Positions 11,710 to 22,364 of a stretch of DNA of 64,000 nucleotides are shown here, piece by piece. Both the position numbers and the translations under genes were made by a program. The notes beneath the pieces were generated by a model. The model made no database searches. It was given only the letters and a program-made list of their open reading frames with translations, and was not told the DNA's origin. Numbering within the stretch: the first letter of the stretch is position 1; every line of letters starts with the position of its first letter. Source of the stretch: Rapana venosa (taxonomy: Eukaryota; Mollusca; Gastropoda; Neogastropoda; Muricidae); NCBI GenBank assembly GCA_028751875.1, contig CM054145.1, positions 50,429,356-50,493,355 on the forward strand, in the 5' to 3' direction.

Positions 11710-12156
11710 GTCAGGGTTTTTTTGTTTCCCCTGTACTGCACTGCACTGATCTTGAGAAACGTCAATAATTGCAGTTACCATTTAGGTTTTTTAAAATCAC
11801 ATTTTACTTTGCTACGTTCTTGTGTGTGGCTTGTTCTGTAGAAACGAAATGTTTATGAATTATAATGATATTCCACAGTTTTGAGTACTAGTGTATATTT
11901 TTTGCAAGATAAAAATGATGGTATCATCATCACCACCACCAGCAGCAGCATTGAAAACGAATCCACTAAAAAGGTTTACATGAGCTGAATGTTGAAAAGC
12001 TGCAGAGATTTAATAAAATATTATGTACTTATTTAGGTCAGTCAATGGAGTAATAGGGTAAACAGATAATAAATATTTTTGTCCAATCTTTAGGGCACAA
12101 GTTTAACATTTTAATGAGCATAATAATTATAGGCCCCTCATATCTGTTTATAGTTC

Positions 12157-12160
<4 letters not shown>
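11710..12160. other. Unassigned sequence
   Basis: AT-rich DNA with a short CAC/CAG trinucleotide run at 11925-11950. No gene was recognised. Confidence 0.4.
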
Positions 12161-12225
<65 letters not shown>

Positions 12226-12458
12226 CTTTTACTCATTAGACATATTGCAACGAATATAAATGATTCATATTCCGCAAAGTGTAAGTTACCGTTCAATGCT
12301 TGCAGGTTTTCTTTATCTGTCATTGATCACTGTAAATATTTGTCACTGACAAAGCCTGATACAGGCTCAGAGCCTCCTGGAGTGTAAAAATTAGTTTGCT
12401 GCTGATGATGTATAAACATTGTGCGAATATAATATTATGTCTGCACCAACACTCCGTA

Positions 12459-12538
<80 letters not shown>

Positions 12539-12540
12539 CG
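12161..12540. repeat. (CT)n and (TG)n tracts
   Basis: CT repeats at 12161-12222 and TG repeats with one TTG break at 12461-12538, separated by about 240 bp of unique DNA. Confidence 0.9.
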
Positions 12541-12799
12541 CGCACACATATAAACAAAACTACTAAGTGTGAAACAAAACAAAGCAGAAACTCTGCTGCT
12601 CCACTATGGTTTGCTGACGTTGTGCCATATTATCTGTACTGAATAAGGTTGGAACCTAAATGAAATACCTTCCATAATATTCGTGAAAACGATACAGGGC
12701 ATTAATCTCTGTGCAAAACCATTAACATTTGATTCATTTATGAAGTAAAAAATTGAAATGAATTAAGCAATAAATAAGTAAATGACAAACGTGGACGTG

Positions 12800-13146
12800 A
12801 TCAAAGACTTGTTTGTTTGTTGTTTTGTTTGTTGTTGCTGCTATTGACGTTGTTGGTTGATTTTGTTTTTGTTGTTTTTGTTGTTTTTTGGTTGTTGTTG
12901 GTTTTTTTGGGGGAGCTGCTTTAATTTTTCTTTTACAAGTTTTTATGCTGAACAAAGTGCCATACAGGTTGGGAGTGGGGGGGGGGGGGGGGGGGGGGGG
13001 GAGTGTTGCTGTTCTTGTTGTCGTTGTTTTCTAAATGGCACATTTGTCTGTCTGTTTGTCTGTCTCTCTCTCTCATGAAATGCATTATTATTATTATTAT
13101 TATTATTATTTTTATATATTATTATTATCATCATCATCATCATCAC

Positions 13147-13180
<34 letters not shown>

Positions 13181-13260
13181 GTTATTGTTGTTGTTGCTGC
13201 TGCTGCTTTTGTTGTTGTTACTATCATCAGCAGCATATCACCATCATTATCATTATGATT
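12800..13260. repeat. TTG, poly-G and ATT/ATC/CTG trinucleotides
   Basis: A TTG-rich stretch (12808-12905), a poly-G run (12974-13001), TCTG tetramers, then ATT, ATC, TTG and CTG trinucleotides (13085-13260). Frames here encode homopolymer-like peptides and are not genes. Confidence 0.9.
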
Positions 13261-13599
13261 AGTGTGTTTACTTGTTTCCTTAAGTCATTATAGTCATTTA
13301 TAGATCTAGCTATGGATTTGGGTTTGGGGGTTGTTGTTGGGGGTTTTTGGTTGCTTTTAAAAAATCCCATTTAGAAAGAATAAAAGCTGATTTGTTCAGT
13401 AATTAGGTCGATGGTGATGCAGTTTCTTGTCATACTCTGTACAGTTGACGTTTGTCTCTTTTATTTTCTTCTTTGATGAAAGGAGGGTGGGGTGTACAAT
13501 TTATGCTAAAAGAAAAAAGATTTTTTTTAAAGGACTACGATTCAAAAAGAAACAAGCACATAGAACAAATAATAATAAGTAATTAGGATAATAACAAAA
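13261..13599. other. Unassigned sequence
   Basis: T-rich unique DNA, nothing recognised. Confidence 0.4.
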
Positions 13600-13641
13600 T
13601 AATGAAAACAACAACAACACTACTACTAATAATAATGGTGA

Positions 13642-13690
<49 letters not shown>

Positions 13691-13714
13691 GCTACTACTA
13701 CTACTACTACTACT

Positions 13715-13788
<74 letters not shown>

Positions 13789-13826
13789 CAACAACAACAC
13801 AAAATAATAATAATAACAACAACAAG

Positions 13827-13881
<55 letters not shown>

Positions 13882-13885
13882 GTGA
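13600..13885. repeat. (TAC)n and (AAT)n trinucleotide array
   Basis: TAC units (about 13630-13712) pass into AAT units with AAC interruptions (13719-13880). The AAT part is the complement of the ATT array at 13085-13190, so the two form a possible long-range inverted pair. Confidence 0.95.
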
Positions 13886-14214
13886 TCATGATAATGATGG
13901 TGATGAATAAAAAAAAAATTAAAGCCTCTTGTTTATTTTTGCCTGAGGGGTTTTCTCGGAAAAAATATTTCAATGGAAATGAAAGGGAAAAAAGGACAGC
14001 AAATGAAATGAGCTAAGACCTGCACAGGTATGAATAAAGTAATGATTACTGAAAGGAGATAAGACGGAAAGGAAGACGGAAAGCAAGGAAAGAAAGAAAG
14101 AGAGAGAGATAGAAAAGGAAGGGGGGGGGGGGGGGGGGGGGGGGAGGAAAGAACGACAAAACAGAAAATGAGAGAAAAGAAGAAAAGGCAAAAGAAAGGA
14201 AAAAAAGAAACACA
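13886..14214. repeat. Purine-rich low-complexity DNA with poly-G
   Basis: A/G-rich strand (GAAAG, GGAAAG units) with a G run at 14121-14144. No gene. Confidence 0.75.
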
Positions 14215-14222
14215 CCACCACC

Positions 14223-14254
<32 letters not shown>

Positions 14255-14301
14255 CAGCGACAAAATGATCTGAAGTGTGTGTGTGTGTGTGTGTGTGTGT
14301 G

Positions 14302-14338
<37 letters not shown>

Positions 14339-14361
14339 GTGTGTGTGTTGTGTGTGTTTGT

Positions 14362-14418
<57 letters not shown>

Positions 14419-15060
14419 TGTGTTTTGATATTGTTTTGTTGTGTATGTTTTGTTGTGTATTGTTGTTTTTGTTGATTGTTGTGTTGTTGCTGCTGTGTTG
14501 TGTCTTTGTTGTGCTATTGTATTGTTGTTGTTGCTGCTGCTGTTGTGTTTTGCTGTTGTTGCTGCTGCTGTTGTGTTTTGTTGTTGCTGCTGCTGTTGTT
14601 GTTGTTGCTGCTTGCTGTGTTGTGTTGTGTGCGTTTTTTGTTGCTGTTGTTGTTGTGTTGCTGCTGTTTTGTTGTTGTTGCTGCTGCTGTTTGTTGTTGT
14701 TGTGCTGCTGCCGTTGTGTCATTGTTTGTTGTGTGCTGTTGTTGCTGTGCTGCTGTTTTGTTGTGTGCTGCTGCTGTTGTGTTTGTTGTTGCTGCTGCTG
14801 TTGTTGTGTTGTTGTTGTGTTGCTGTGTGCTGTTGTGTTGTTTGTTGTCTGCTGCTGTTGTGTTGTTATTGTTGTTGCTGCTGCTGTTGTGTTATTGTTG
14901 TTGCTGCTGCTGCTGTTGTGTTGTTATTGTTATTCTGAAGCTGTTGTGTTGTTGTTGCTGCTGTTTTTGTCTGCTGTTTTGTTACACTTTTGTTGTGTCT
15001 TCTTTCTTTTTTTTTTGTTTGCGTTTTTATTTGTTTGTTTGTTTGTTTGTTTGTTGGCAT
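14215..15060. repeat. CAC/CAA, (TG)n and TTG/CTG array
   Basis: ACC and CAA units (14213-14262) lead into TG repeats with TTG breaks (14275-14420), then about 600 bp of mixed TTG, CTG and GTG trinucleotides ending in TTTG tetramers (15030-15056). Minus-strand frames read as Gln/Asn-rich and plus-strand frames as Cys/Leu/Val-rich. Both follow from the repeat and neither is called as a gene. Confidence 0.9.
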
Positions 15061-15284
15061 ACTGTCCACTTATCTACGCTCTCCTCTTCCTTTCTTCTCT
15101 CTTTCTGTCTTGTTTCCTTTTTTGTTGTTGTTGCTGTTTTCTTTTTTTTTTCTAAATATTTTCAATCTCATTTCACTGTTTGCTTCCTTCCGTCTATTGT
15201 GATTTGTTTGTTTCTTGTTTTTTTTGGTTTGCATGTCATCTTTCATTTTAATTATGATTATTGAATTTGGTGTTGTTGTTTGTT
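15061..15284. other. T-rich unassigned sequence
   Basis: Pyrimidine-rich, low complexity, no recognised feature. Confidence 0.5.
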
Positions 15285-15345
15285 TTCATGCCGAAGTCGG
15301 ATGTGCTGGGCCTGACTTGTCAGGCACTTAACGGCAACGCAACGA

Positions 15346-15441
<96 letters not shown>

Positions 15442-15525
15442 TGTGTTTGTCTGGTGTGTGTGTTTGTGTGTGTGCTCATATGACAGAAAACAGTAGTTGC
15501 TGTCTGAGCGTTTGACGAAGAAGAT
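15285..15525 (-). mobile_element. C-type SINE interrupted by (TG)n
   Basis: The C-type core is present in reverse (GCCGAAGTCGGATG, GGCCTGACTTGTCAGG). The part corresponding to GCTCATATGACAGA, which follows directly in other copies, is here separated from the core by a TG tract of about 110 bp (15347-15460). The element ends in TGCTGTCTGAGCGTTTGACG. Compare 50661-51112, where no TG tract is present. Confidence 0.7.
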
Positions 15526-15576
15526 GAATTGTTTTTTATTTGTATTTTCAACTATTATATAATTATGTATTGCTTT

Positions 15577-15735
<159 letters not shown>

Positions 15736-15924
15736 ACTATCTCTTTGGGATCAGTGCATAATTATATAGGCATTCATTTAAAACAGACGTTTACGTAAAA
15801 GGCTACATTTTTTCCCCCAGTTGTTGAGACTGGCATGTTTCATGTTCGGAGACTTTTCAGCGTAATCTCTCGTACTTCCAGAATCCAATGCATCAAAATT
15901 TTGTTGTTGTTAAAAGCTTTCGTA

Positions 15925-16350
15925 GTGTCTTCTTTTTCTTCTTCTTCTTTGCATTCTTCTTTGCATTCTTTTTCTTCTTCGCTTTCTTTGCATTCTTCTT
16001 CTTCTCCTTTTTCCTTTTTCTTCTTTTCATTCTTCTTCGCATTCTTCTTCTTCTTCTTTTTCTTCTTCGTATTCTTCTTTTCTTCTCCTCCTCCTTCTCC
16101 TTCTTTGCATTCTTATTCGCATTCTTTGCATTCTTTTTCGCAATCTTTGCATTCTTCTTCTTCCTCGTATTCTTCTTCTTCTTCTTCGTTTTCGTTTTCT
16201 TCTTTGCATTCTTCTTCTTTGCACTCTTCTTCTTCACACTCTTTTTCACAGTTTTGACATTCTTCTTTGCATTTGTCTTTGCATTCTACTCATTCTTCTT
16301 TTTCTTCTTCTTCTTCTTCTTCTTCTTCTTCTTCTTCTTCTTCTTCTTCT
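15925..16350. repeat. TTC array with GCATTC interruptions
   Basis: TTC trinucleotides punctuated by GCATTC at irregular multiples, ending in a pure TTC tract (16297-16350). The same GCATTC-punctuated design recurs at 37690-38840. Confidence 0.95.
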
Positions 16351-16554
16351 AGGATTTTATTCATTCATGAAAAATGTCACCAGCATAAGAAGAAGATCAT
16401 GAGCTGAACAATACCAGCAAAACTGACGGCTTAAATTGTGCTGAAGTACAGCATTCACATTTCTTTTTCCTTTTTCTTCTGCATGTTTATTTTGTTTCTT
16501 CTCCTTTGCTCCCTCCCTTCCTTCCTTCCTTCCTTTTGTTGGTTTCAACATAAT

Positions 16555-16685
16555 GTATTCACTACACACATACAACACAACATAAGCAAACAGCCATACA
16601 GCAGAGGAAAGGCATCAAGCTACAACTTGTTTCAAAGCTCACCCCATGGTAAATTAAGATTTGTTGTTTATGCAGACACGCATAT
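16555..16685. repeat. Interspersed repeat R1, copy 1
   Basis: Shares CAGCAGAGGAAAGG and ATCAAGCTACA, then CCCCAT and TGCAGACA blocks, with 49018-49165 in the same order and orientation. No promoter or coding motif is visible, so the class is unknown. A CTTC tetramer run (16510-16535) precedes it. Confidence 0.65.
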
Positions 16686-16724
16686 ACACGTTTCTTTCTT
16701 CTTCCTTTCTATCTGTCTGTTTGG

Positions 16725-16736
16725 TGTGTGTGTCTG

Positions 16737-16768
<32 letters not shown>

Positions 16769-16820
16769 CGCGCGCGCGCGCGTGCCTGCGTGCGTGCCTG
16801 CGTGCGTGCGTGTGTAAGTA
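16725..16820. repeat. (TG)n/(CG)n repeat with Z-DNA potential
   Basis: TG repeats run into GCGCGCGCGCGCG (16767-16780) and CGTG/CCTG tetramers, a strongly alternating purine-pyrimidine tract. Confidence 0.95.
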
Positions 16821-17000
16821 CATGCCTGCATTCACGTGTGTTGTTGGGCGCGCGTGCTTGCGAGCGTGTGTTTAAGCTCCCACCGTCATGTACTACATAA
16901 AAAGTGAATTTTTAAAAAATCAATTAAAACTTTTTTTTTTTAAATAAAGAAACTAGAAAAAAAAGAAAGAAAGAAAAGAAAAAAGGGGAAACCCCCCCCA

Positions 17001-17231
17001 AAAAATCTCAACTGAACACCACTATTCTTTCTATACAAGTGCACACACATTATCCTAATCCTACAGGACAAACTGGTGGTGCCCCCAGCGCACGTGCAGG
17101 CTGGCTAGCCTGGCCTGTCTTGGTCTGGTCTGGTCTGGTCTCCCTCCATCACTGGCACACCCTCCTGCATCGATCCAATCAGCCATCGTCTGTTGGAAAT
17201 CATAATATGACACACAAAGGTTGAGCCATCA
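17001..17231. other. Unassigned sequence
   Basis: Unique DNA with a short GTCTG run near 17120-17142. No gene was recognised. Confidence 0.4.
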
Positions 17232-17311
17232 CTAAATCCAAACTTAAGGAGGCAATCCTTTGTGCGACATGGTTGCACCAGGATAGTGAAACCTGTCCGA
17301 CTGTTTGTGTC

Positions 17312-17342
<31 letters not shown>

Positions 17343-17486
17343 GTTGTTGTTGTTGATTTTGGTTTGTTGGTTTTTTGTTTGTTTGTTTGTTTTAAACTGA
17401 ATTTAAACTTAAGGAGGCAATCCTTTGTGCGACATGGTTGCACGCCATGATAGTGAAACCTGCCTAGCTGTTTGTCTTTTGGCTGT

Positions 17487-17554
<68 letters not shown>

Positions 17555-17570
17555 GCTGTTGTTGTTTTTG
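17232..17570. repeat. 165-bp tandem duplication carrying (TG)n
   Basis: AAACTTAAGGAGGCAATCCT begins at 17240 and again at 17405. Each copy has about 55 bp of near-identical unique DNA, then a TG tract, then a TTG-rich tail. The TG tract has expanded in the second copy (17489-17552). Confidence 0.9.
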
Positions 17571-17748
17571 GTTTGTTTGGGGGTGTTGTTGTTGTTGTTT
17601 TTTGGTGGGTTTTTTTTTTTTTTTGGCGGGGGGGGGGGGGGATAGTTTTTGTTGTTGATTTTTTGTCCCTCGATTATTTGACCTCCAATGCCAATACAAA
17701 TACAATAAACAGAGAAAAATTTATGGGTTACAAAGTTCACGAATGTTG

Positions 17749-18205
17749 AGAGTTTGTGTCTGCAACCGTTTTTTGCCCACTATAACGGTGGCCGCATTCC
17801 GACTTCGGGGACGATGTTTAATCACGACACCAGTGTGCATGCCTGTGTTTTCATTTTTAAGTTGCCATCCGTTCTTACTGGCACGAAACGGCCTACTCTT
17901 CCAAAAGGTGGACCAGTGTGTATGCCTGTGTTTTTATTTCTAAGTTGCCACCCGCTCTTACTGGCACGAAACGGCCTACTCTTCCAAAAGGTGGAACAAT
18001 TTTAACGGGTGCCAAGATGTTCTGCGTGCGTTCGTACACGGGACATCAGTTTATAATCATAGTCTCATCCGAAGAACTTTCCAGGTGTGGAGTTGGTACG
18101 GATGTGAACTTCAGAGGGAAAAAATCCCCTTAAATAATTATGTGCCTTGGCGTTGACTGGAACCCTGGTCTTCAGATCACGAGTGCAATACTCTAACCAC
18201 TCAGG
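17749..18205 (-). mobile_element. A-type SINE body ending in module V
   Basis: On the minus strand a degraded tRNA-like head (near 18205-18155, AACCACTCAGGC and GGAACCCTGGTCTTCAGATC on the plus strand) is followed by the A-type body (AACATCTTGGCACCCGTT, AGAGTAGGCCGTTTCG) and then inverted module V (plus-strand GGCCGCATTCCGACTTCGG near 17790). The usual A-type tail is absent. An internal duplication is listed separately. Confidence 0.65.
17831..17996. repeat. 83-bp tandem duplication inside the SINE
   Basis: The unit from CAGTGTGCATGCCTGTG to CTTCCAAAAGGTGGA occurs at 17831-17913 and 17914-17996 with few differences. Other A-type copies have one unit only, so the duplication arose after insertion. 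Confidence 0.9.
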
Positions 18206-18284
18206 CTGTTATGTCTGATGGGAATGCATTGTGACTGTTTGGTTGTTTAGGTTGGTTTTTTCGCGCGCGAGTTCATGGGGATTT

Positions 18285-18326
18285 TTTGCGCTGGAGTTAA
18301 CATCGGTACCAACTCCCATTTCTCTA

Positions 18327-18362
<36 letters not shown>

Positions 18363-18366
18363 GCGT
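18285..18366 (+). mobile_element. A-type SINE fragment running into (TG)n
   Basis: GGAGTTAACATCGGTACCAA matches the post-head region of A-type SINEs in the plus orientation. It stops at 18327 where a TG/CGTG tract begins. Confidence 0.55.
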
Positions 18367-18387
18367 GTGTTTACTTTATTATTTTTA

Positions 18388-18726
18388 TTCATTTATTTAT
18401 TTCAAGGATAATGGTATAAGCACACATGTGCTTTGTCTTCTTCCAGTCCCCTGTGTACAAACAGTTTTGTAAATTTTGTCATCCGTTCCCGCCGGCACAC
18501 AATGGCCTACTCTTACGAAAAGCGGAACGGGTTTTAACGTGTGCGCAAGATGTTCTGCGTGCGTTCGCACACGGGACCTCGGTTTATAGTCTCATCCGAA
18601 TGACTTTTAGGGAGAGTGGAATCGGCACTGATGTTAACTCCAGAGGAAAAATCCTCTTGAAAGAGAATCGAACCCGGGTCAGCAGATCACGAATACATCA
18701 CTCTAACCACCAGGCTATCCCGTCCC
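18388..18726 (-). mobile_element. A-type tRNA-headed SINE, near full length
   Basis: On the minus strand: a head with A box (TAGCCTGGTGG) and B box (GGGTTCGATTC), body GAGTTAACATCAGTGCCGAT ... AACATCTTGCGCACACG ... AGAGTAGGCCATTGTGTGCC, and a tail ending in TATCCTTGAAATA plus an AT-rich run. Both flanks are TG/CG microsatellite, which suggests insertion into the repeat. The length of about 340 bp matches the copy at 48606-48970. Confidence 0.85.
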
Positions 18727-18862
18727 GCGCGCGTGTGTATACATGTGTGTGTGTGTGCGTGTGCGTGCGTGCGTGCGTGCGTGCGTGCCTGCGTGCGTGC
18801 GTGTGTGCGTGCGTGCGGTGTGTGTGTGTGTGTGTTGTATGTGTGTGTGCGTGTGTGAGAAT
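18727..18862. repeat. (TG)n/(CGTG)n repeat
   Basis: Mixed TG and CGTG units, the right-hand part of a microsatellite apparently split by the SINE. Confidence 0.9.
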
Positions 18863-18984
18863 GATGGTGGGTTTGTTGTTCTCTATTTTGTTTTGCTTTC
18901 TTTAATTTCAGTTCAGAACGTCTGAATGTTAAGTCATATTTTGAGTGGTTTGAAACAGCAACACAAGAAACAATAATAACAAAC

Positions 18985-19215
18985 AAAAAAAAGAAGAAGA
19001 AAAAGAAAAAGAAGAAGAAAAAAAGAAAAAGAAGAAGAGAAGAAGAAGAAGAAGAAGAAAAAGATTGATGATGTGATGATGTTGATGATATGATGATGTG
19101 ATGTATGTTGGATGATGATGTGATGATGATGTGACGACGACGACGCGACGCGACGATATGATTACGCCGAGGGCGATGACGACGAAAAACAACGACGACG
19201 ACGATGTAACAAAAA
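18985..19215. repeat. GAA then GAT/GAC array
   Basis: GAA/GAAAAA units (18985-19060) followed by GATGATGTGAT and GACGACGCGAC units (19063-19215). Confidence 0.9.
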
Positions 19216-19424
19216 TAATGTAAGATGATGATAATTATGGCAATGTTATAATTGAGATCATATCATGTTTTTGTCGTTTGGTTGTTTGTTGTTGTTGTTT
19301 AGATTCTTTGTTTTTAAAAGGGGACTTCATAATTTCACATGACTTTGATAAGCAAAAACAGGTAATACATTCCCCCTTTCATCGAAAAACCACCGGTTCA
19401 AGCCATGATGTTGTGTTGTTGCTA

Positions 19425-19600
19425 TCTGTCATCATCATTTTTGTCGTGTCGTCGTCGTCATCTCGTTGTTCGTCGTCGTCATCATATCATTATGTCGTCG
19501 TCGTCTCATCATCATCACGTCGTCGTCCTCATCATATCGTCGTGTCTCCTCATCTCATCCCCACCACCGTCGTTGTCGTCATTTCATCTCACTTCATTCC
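19425..19600. repeat. TCG/ATC array, inverted partner of 19063-19215
   Basis: GTCGTC and ATCATC units, the complement of the GAT/GAC array about 210 bp upstream. The two could pair over 100 bp or more with mismatches. Confidence 0.85.
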
Positions 19601-19666
19601 ATCTTTCCCTTTATTTTTTTTTTGTTATCCATCTTTATCATTATCATTATTTCTTACCATTTTTAG

Positions 19667-19944
19667 GCAAAAGTGGAGACAACCGGGAAAAACCCAAAAA
19701 AAAGTACAAAACATATGATTTCAGGGTGTTTAGGTGTTGTTGTTTAAGCCGGTTGCTTCGTTCAAGCTACCCACATGTGCCCAAAAAGGAGAACACTCCC
19801 CCAAACAACAGTGCTGCGGTGGTTGCTAGTCAAAGCACACGAAAAAAAAATAATAAAAATCAATATAGCAGCGCGAAACGTATTCCATTTAGACTTCGGG
19901 AATTTGGGAAAAATCTCGCAGAGAAAAGTGATCCCATTGGATAA
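19667..19944 (+). CDS. Candidate terminal exon, unrecognised
   Basis: A pyrimidine-rich tract (TTTCTTACCATTTTTAG, AG at 19665-19666) precedes an open frame of about 92 codons that stops at 19942-19944. The peptide is basic and Asn/Ser-rich (GKSGDNREKPKKKYKTYDF, RIPFRLREFGKNLAEKSD) with no low-complexity run longer than a few residues. The upstream exon would supply one base of the split Gly codon. No polyadenylation signal was confirmed. The upstream TCG array makes the same frame look longer than it is; only the part after the acceptor is proposed. Confidence 0.3.
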
Positions 19945-20118
19945 ATAGCAAGAGACTTAAAGAACCCCAGCAAAGGAAAAAGAAAAGAACACGACAAAAA
20001 CAATCCAAGACAGAACCAAAAACCAAACAAAGCTGAACAAAACGAAAATGCACTCCCAAACGAGCGCTGAAGCAGAATGAGAAGGATAAAATATTCTTTG
20101 TCCAAAAAAACACTCACA

Positions 20119-20440
20119 ACACACACACACACACACACACCACACACACCACACACACACACACCACACACAACCACACACACATAAGGACAGAGAAAAC
20201 AGATGAGAGAAAGGTGAAGGGGTTTTGATAGAGGCAGATAAACAGGGTGATATCGCCCTTTTCCAAGTGAAAACCCTCTCAGTTTTCAAACAACTTTCAC
20301 GTACACACAGCCCTTTCCTTCTGTCCGCACCACGCTCTCTCTCTTCTTCTCTCTCTCCTCTTCCCCTTTCCCCTCTCTCTCTTCTCTCTCTTCTCTCTCA
20401 CAACACACACCCACACACACACCACCGCACACCACACCCC
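20119..20440. repeat. CA and CT repeats
   Basis: CA repeats with CCA breaks (20119-20195), then CT-rich DNA (20335-20398) and more CA (20400-20435), with about 130 bp of unique DNA between. Confidence 0.9.
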
Positions 20441-20527
20441 AAAATACAGAGGGGTGTGGGCAGGCTTTAGGTTCGTTCAGCCTGGCTGCAACATGATTGG
20501 GCAGGGCTGCATTGACGGGAAGGTTTA

Positions 20528-20630
20528 GGGGTTGGGGGGGGGGGGGGGGGGGGGGGGGTTTTTTTCCTCGGCCTAAAACTTCGAGGTTCACAATAGTGAG
20601 ATTTTTGCCATATGCGAGCGTTTTTTGTGT
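20528..20630 (+). mobile_element. Module V fragment after a poly-G run
   Basis: A G run of about 25-30 (20533-20558) is followed by CGAGGTTCACAATAGTGAGA and ATGCGAGCG, the left part of module V. The right part is missing. Confidence 0.5.
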
Positions 20631-20654
20631 GCCGACCCTCCTATCCCCCCCCCA

Positions 20655-20735
20655 CCACGCACGCACGCACGCACATACCCACATGCAATCACACACAAAC
20701 ATTACACGCGCGCGCGCGCACACACACAAACCACC
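20655..20735. repeat. CACG/CA repeats
   Basis: CGCACGCACGCACG, then CA and CGCGCGCG, alternating purine-pyrimidine. Confidence 0.9.
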
Positions 20736-20742
20736 ATACACA

Positions 20743-21029
20743 GATGATTACCTCAGTTGGTTTCAGGCACTCGCTTTCTCCAAAAACAAAAAATATGGTT
20801 ATGCAGTATCGAGCGTGGTTACCAAGTGGATGGGTGACCGTTTGTGCGCCTTGGCTTCATAACAGTTCCCCAGTTCACCCAACTGTAAAGGGTACTGCCC
20901 TCTTTAAGGTCAGGGAAGTAAGCAAGCGAGGAGAGGTGATGGCGCCCGCCTCAATGTGCTGGCCCCTGGGAGAGCTGAGGGTCTCTGACGCCTCGTCCCC
21001 AGACCACTAGGTTATGGACTCCTTACCAC
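20743..21029 (+). mobile_element. 5S-type composite SINE
   Basis: A tRNA-like start (CCTCAGTTGGTTTCAGGC) is followed by a 5S-rRNA-like block (TTACCAAGTGGATGGGTGAC) and the family body (CTGGCCCCTGGGAGAGCTGA), ending GGACTCCTTACC. It is a diverged copy, with a 5S-like A box altered to ATGCAGTATCGAGCG. Confidence 0.75.
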
Positions 21030-21235
21030 AACCCACACACACACACCACATAACACCACACACTCACACAAACACTTACACACACTACCGACACACACAT
21101 TACACACACACATACACCACACACATAACACCACACAATACACACACACAACAAATACACACACATACACATTTACACCACATACCACACACAACACCAC
21201 AAACACACACATCATACACACAACTTCTGCTCTCA
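21030..21235. repeat. Irregular (CA)n
   Basis: CA repeats broken by CCA, ATA and TTA. No regular longer period was seen. Confidence 0.85.
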
Positions 21236-21555
21236 GTGTCTGTGTTTGGCCAACAATTGAAGGATGTTTGTCACTTTTACTTGTTGCCAAAATATTGCTG
21301 TATTGCGAAGAAAAGAATTGTATTCTCTGTTATTATTACCAGATTTCATCGACATTGGAAGTGCAGCTCTTTGTATGAACACTAAACCTAGTTTGATGTT
21401 TTTAAAGTTGGATTATTTCTTACTAAATGTTTAGATATCAGAAGTAAGGATGTTCACCTTACATGAAAGTATATGATTAACTGTTGTTCCTATGGGCCAT
21501 ATGGCCTGCAAAAACTGAATTAAAATTATTGATATTGATATTGATTGATATTGAC
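21236..21555. other. Unassigned sequence
   Basis: AT-rich DNA, no recognised gene or element. Confidence 0.4.
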
Positions 21556-21575
21556 ACACACACACACACACATAG

Positions 21576-21832
21576 CCGCATTCCAACTTCAGGGATGGTG
21601 TCTAAACACAACACCTGTGTGCAGGGGTTTTTTTTCATCCGTTCCTACCGGCACAAAATGGCCTACTCTTCCAAAAGTCGGAGCAGGTGCGCAAGATGTT
21701 CTGTGCCCTTTCGCACACGCCTCATCCAAAGGACGTTGACATTCAGCTCGATTTTCTTGTCAGCCTAGGAAGAAAGGACGAGGCTGAGTATCGAATCCAG
21801 AGTCTCGCAGTTTACTTTTTAAACAGGTGAAC
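21576..21832 (-). mobile_element. Diverged A-type SINE with module V end
   Basis: Plus-strand order is module V end (GCCGCATTCCAACTTCAGGG), A-type body (AAAATGGCCTACTCTTCCAA, AAGATGTTCTGTGCCC) and a decayed head with only a weak B-box relic (GTATCGAATCC). It is oriented minus like 17749-18205, with the same junction between body and inverted module V. Confidence 0.65.
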
Positions 21833-21879
21833 ATCTTAACCGTCCTTCCGTCTTCACTTCTTTGACAGAAAGACTGTTT

Positions 21880-22210
21880 TTTCGAGAGAGAGAGAGAGAG
21901 AGAGTGAGAGAGAGAAGGATGAGAAAAGGGGAGAGAAGAAAGGGGAGAGAGAGGGAAGAGAGAGAGAGAGAGAGAGAGAGAGAAGACAGACAGACAGGAC
22001 AGACAGACAGACAGGGCAGCAGACAGACAGACAGAGAAAAAAGAGAGAAGGGGGAGGGGAGAGAGACAGGAGAGAGAGGGAACAGAGAAAGATGAGAGTG
22101 AGAGAGTGACAAAAGAGAGAGCGAGAGGAGAGAGAGGAGAGGGTGAAAAGAGAGAAGAGGACAGAAGAAAGAGAAGAGTGAGAGAGAGAGAGAGACAGAG
22201 AAAGAGAGGA
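21880..22210. repeat. GA/GACA-rich low-complexity DNA
   Basis: Purine-rich plus strand with GAGA and GACAGACAGACA runs (about 21990-22030). Confidence 0.9.
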
Positions 22211-22364
22211 GCAGTCTCTCGTCATTGGCATTACCGTCCTACTGGTAAGAAGCACAAATAAAATCTGTATTGGAGACATTACATGGCACTGGAAAATATT
22301 GGCAAAACACTACATTAGAAAATGTCCCAAAATTTCCCCATGAACCACATCACTTTCCACACTA

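Noticed and set aside
13970..15264. Gln/Asn-rich (minus) and Cys/Leu-rich (plus) frames
   Set aside because: They follow directly from TTG/CTG and TG repeats. No non-repeat coding segment adjoins them.
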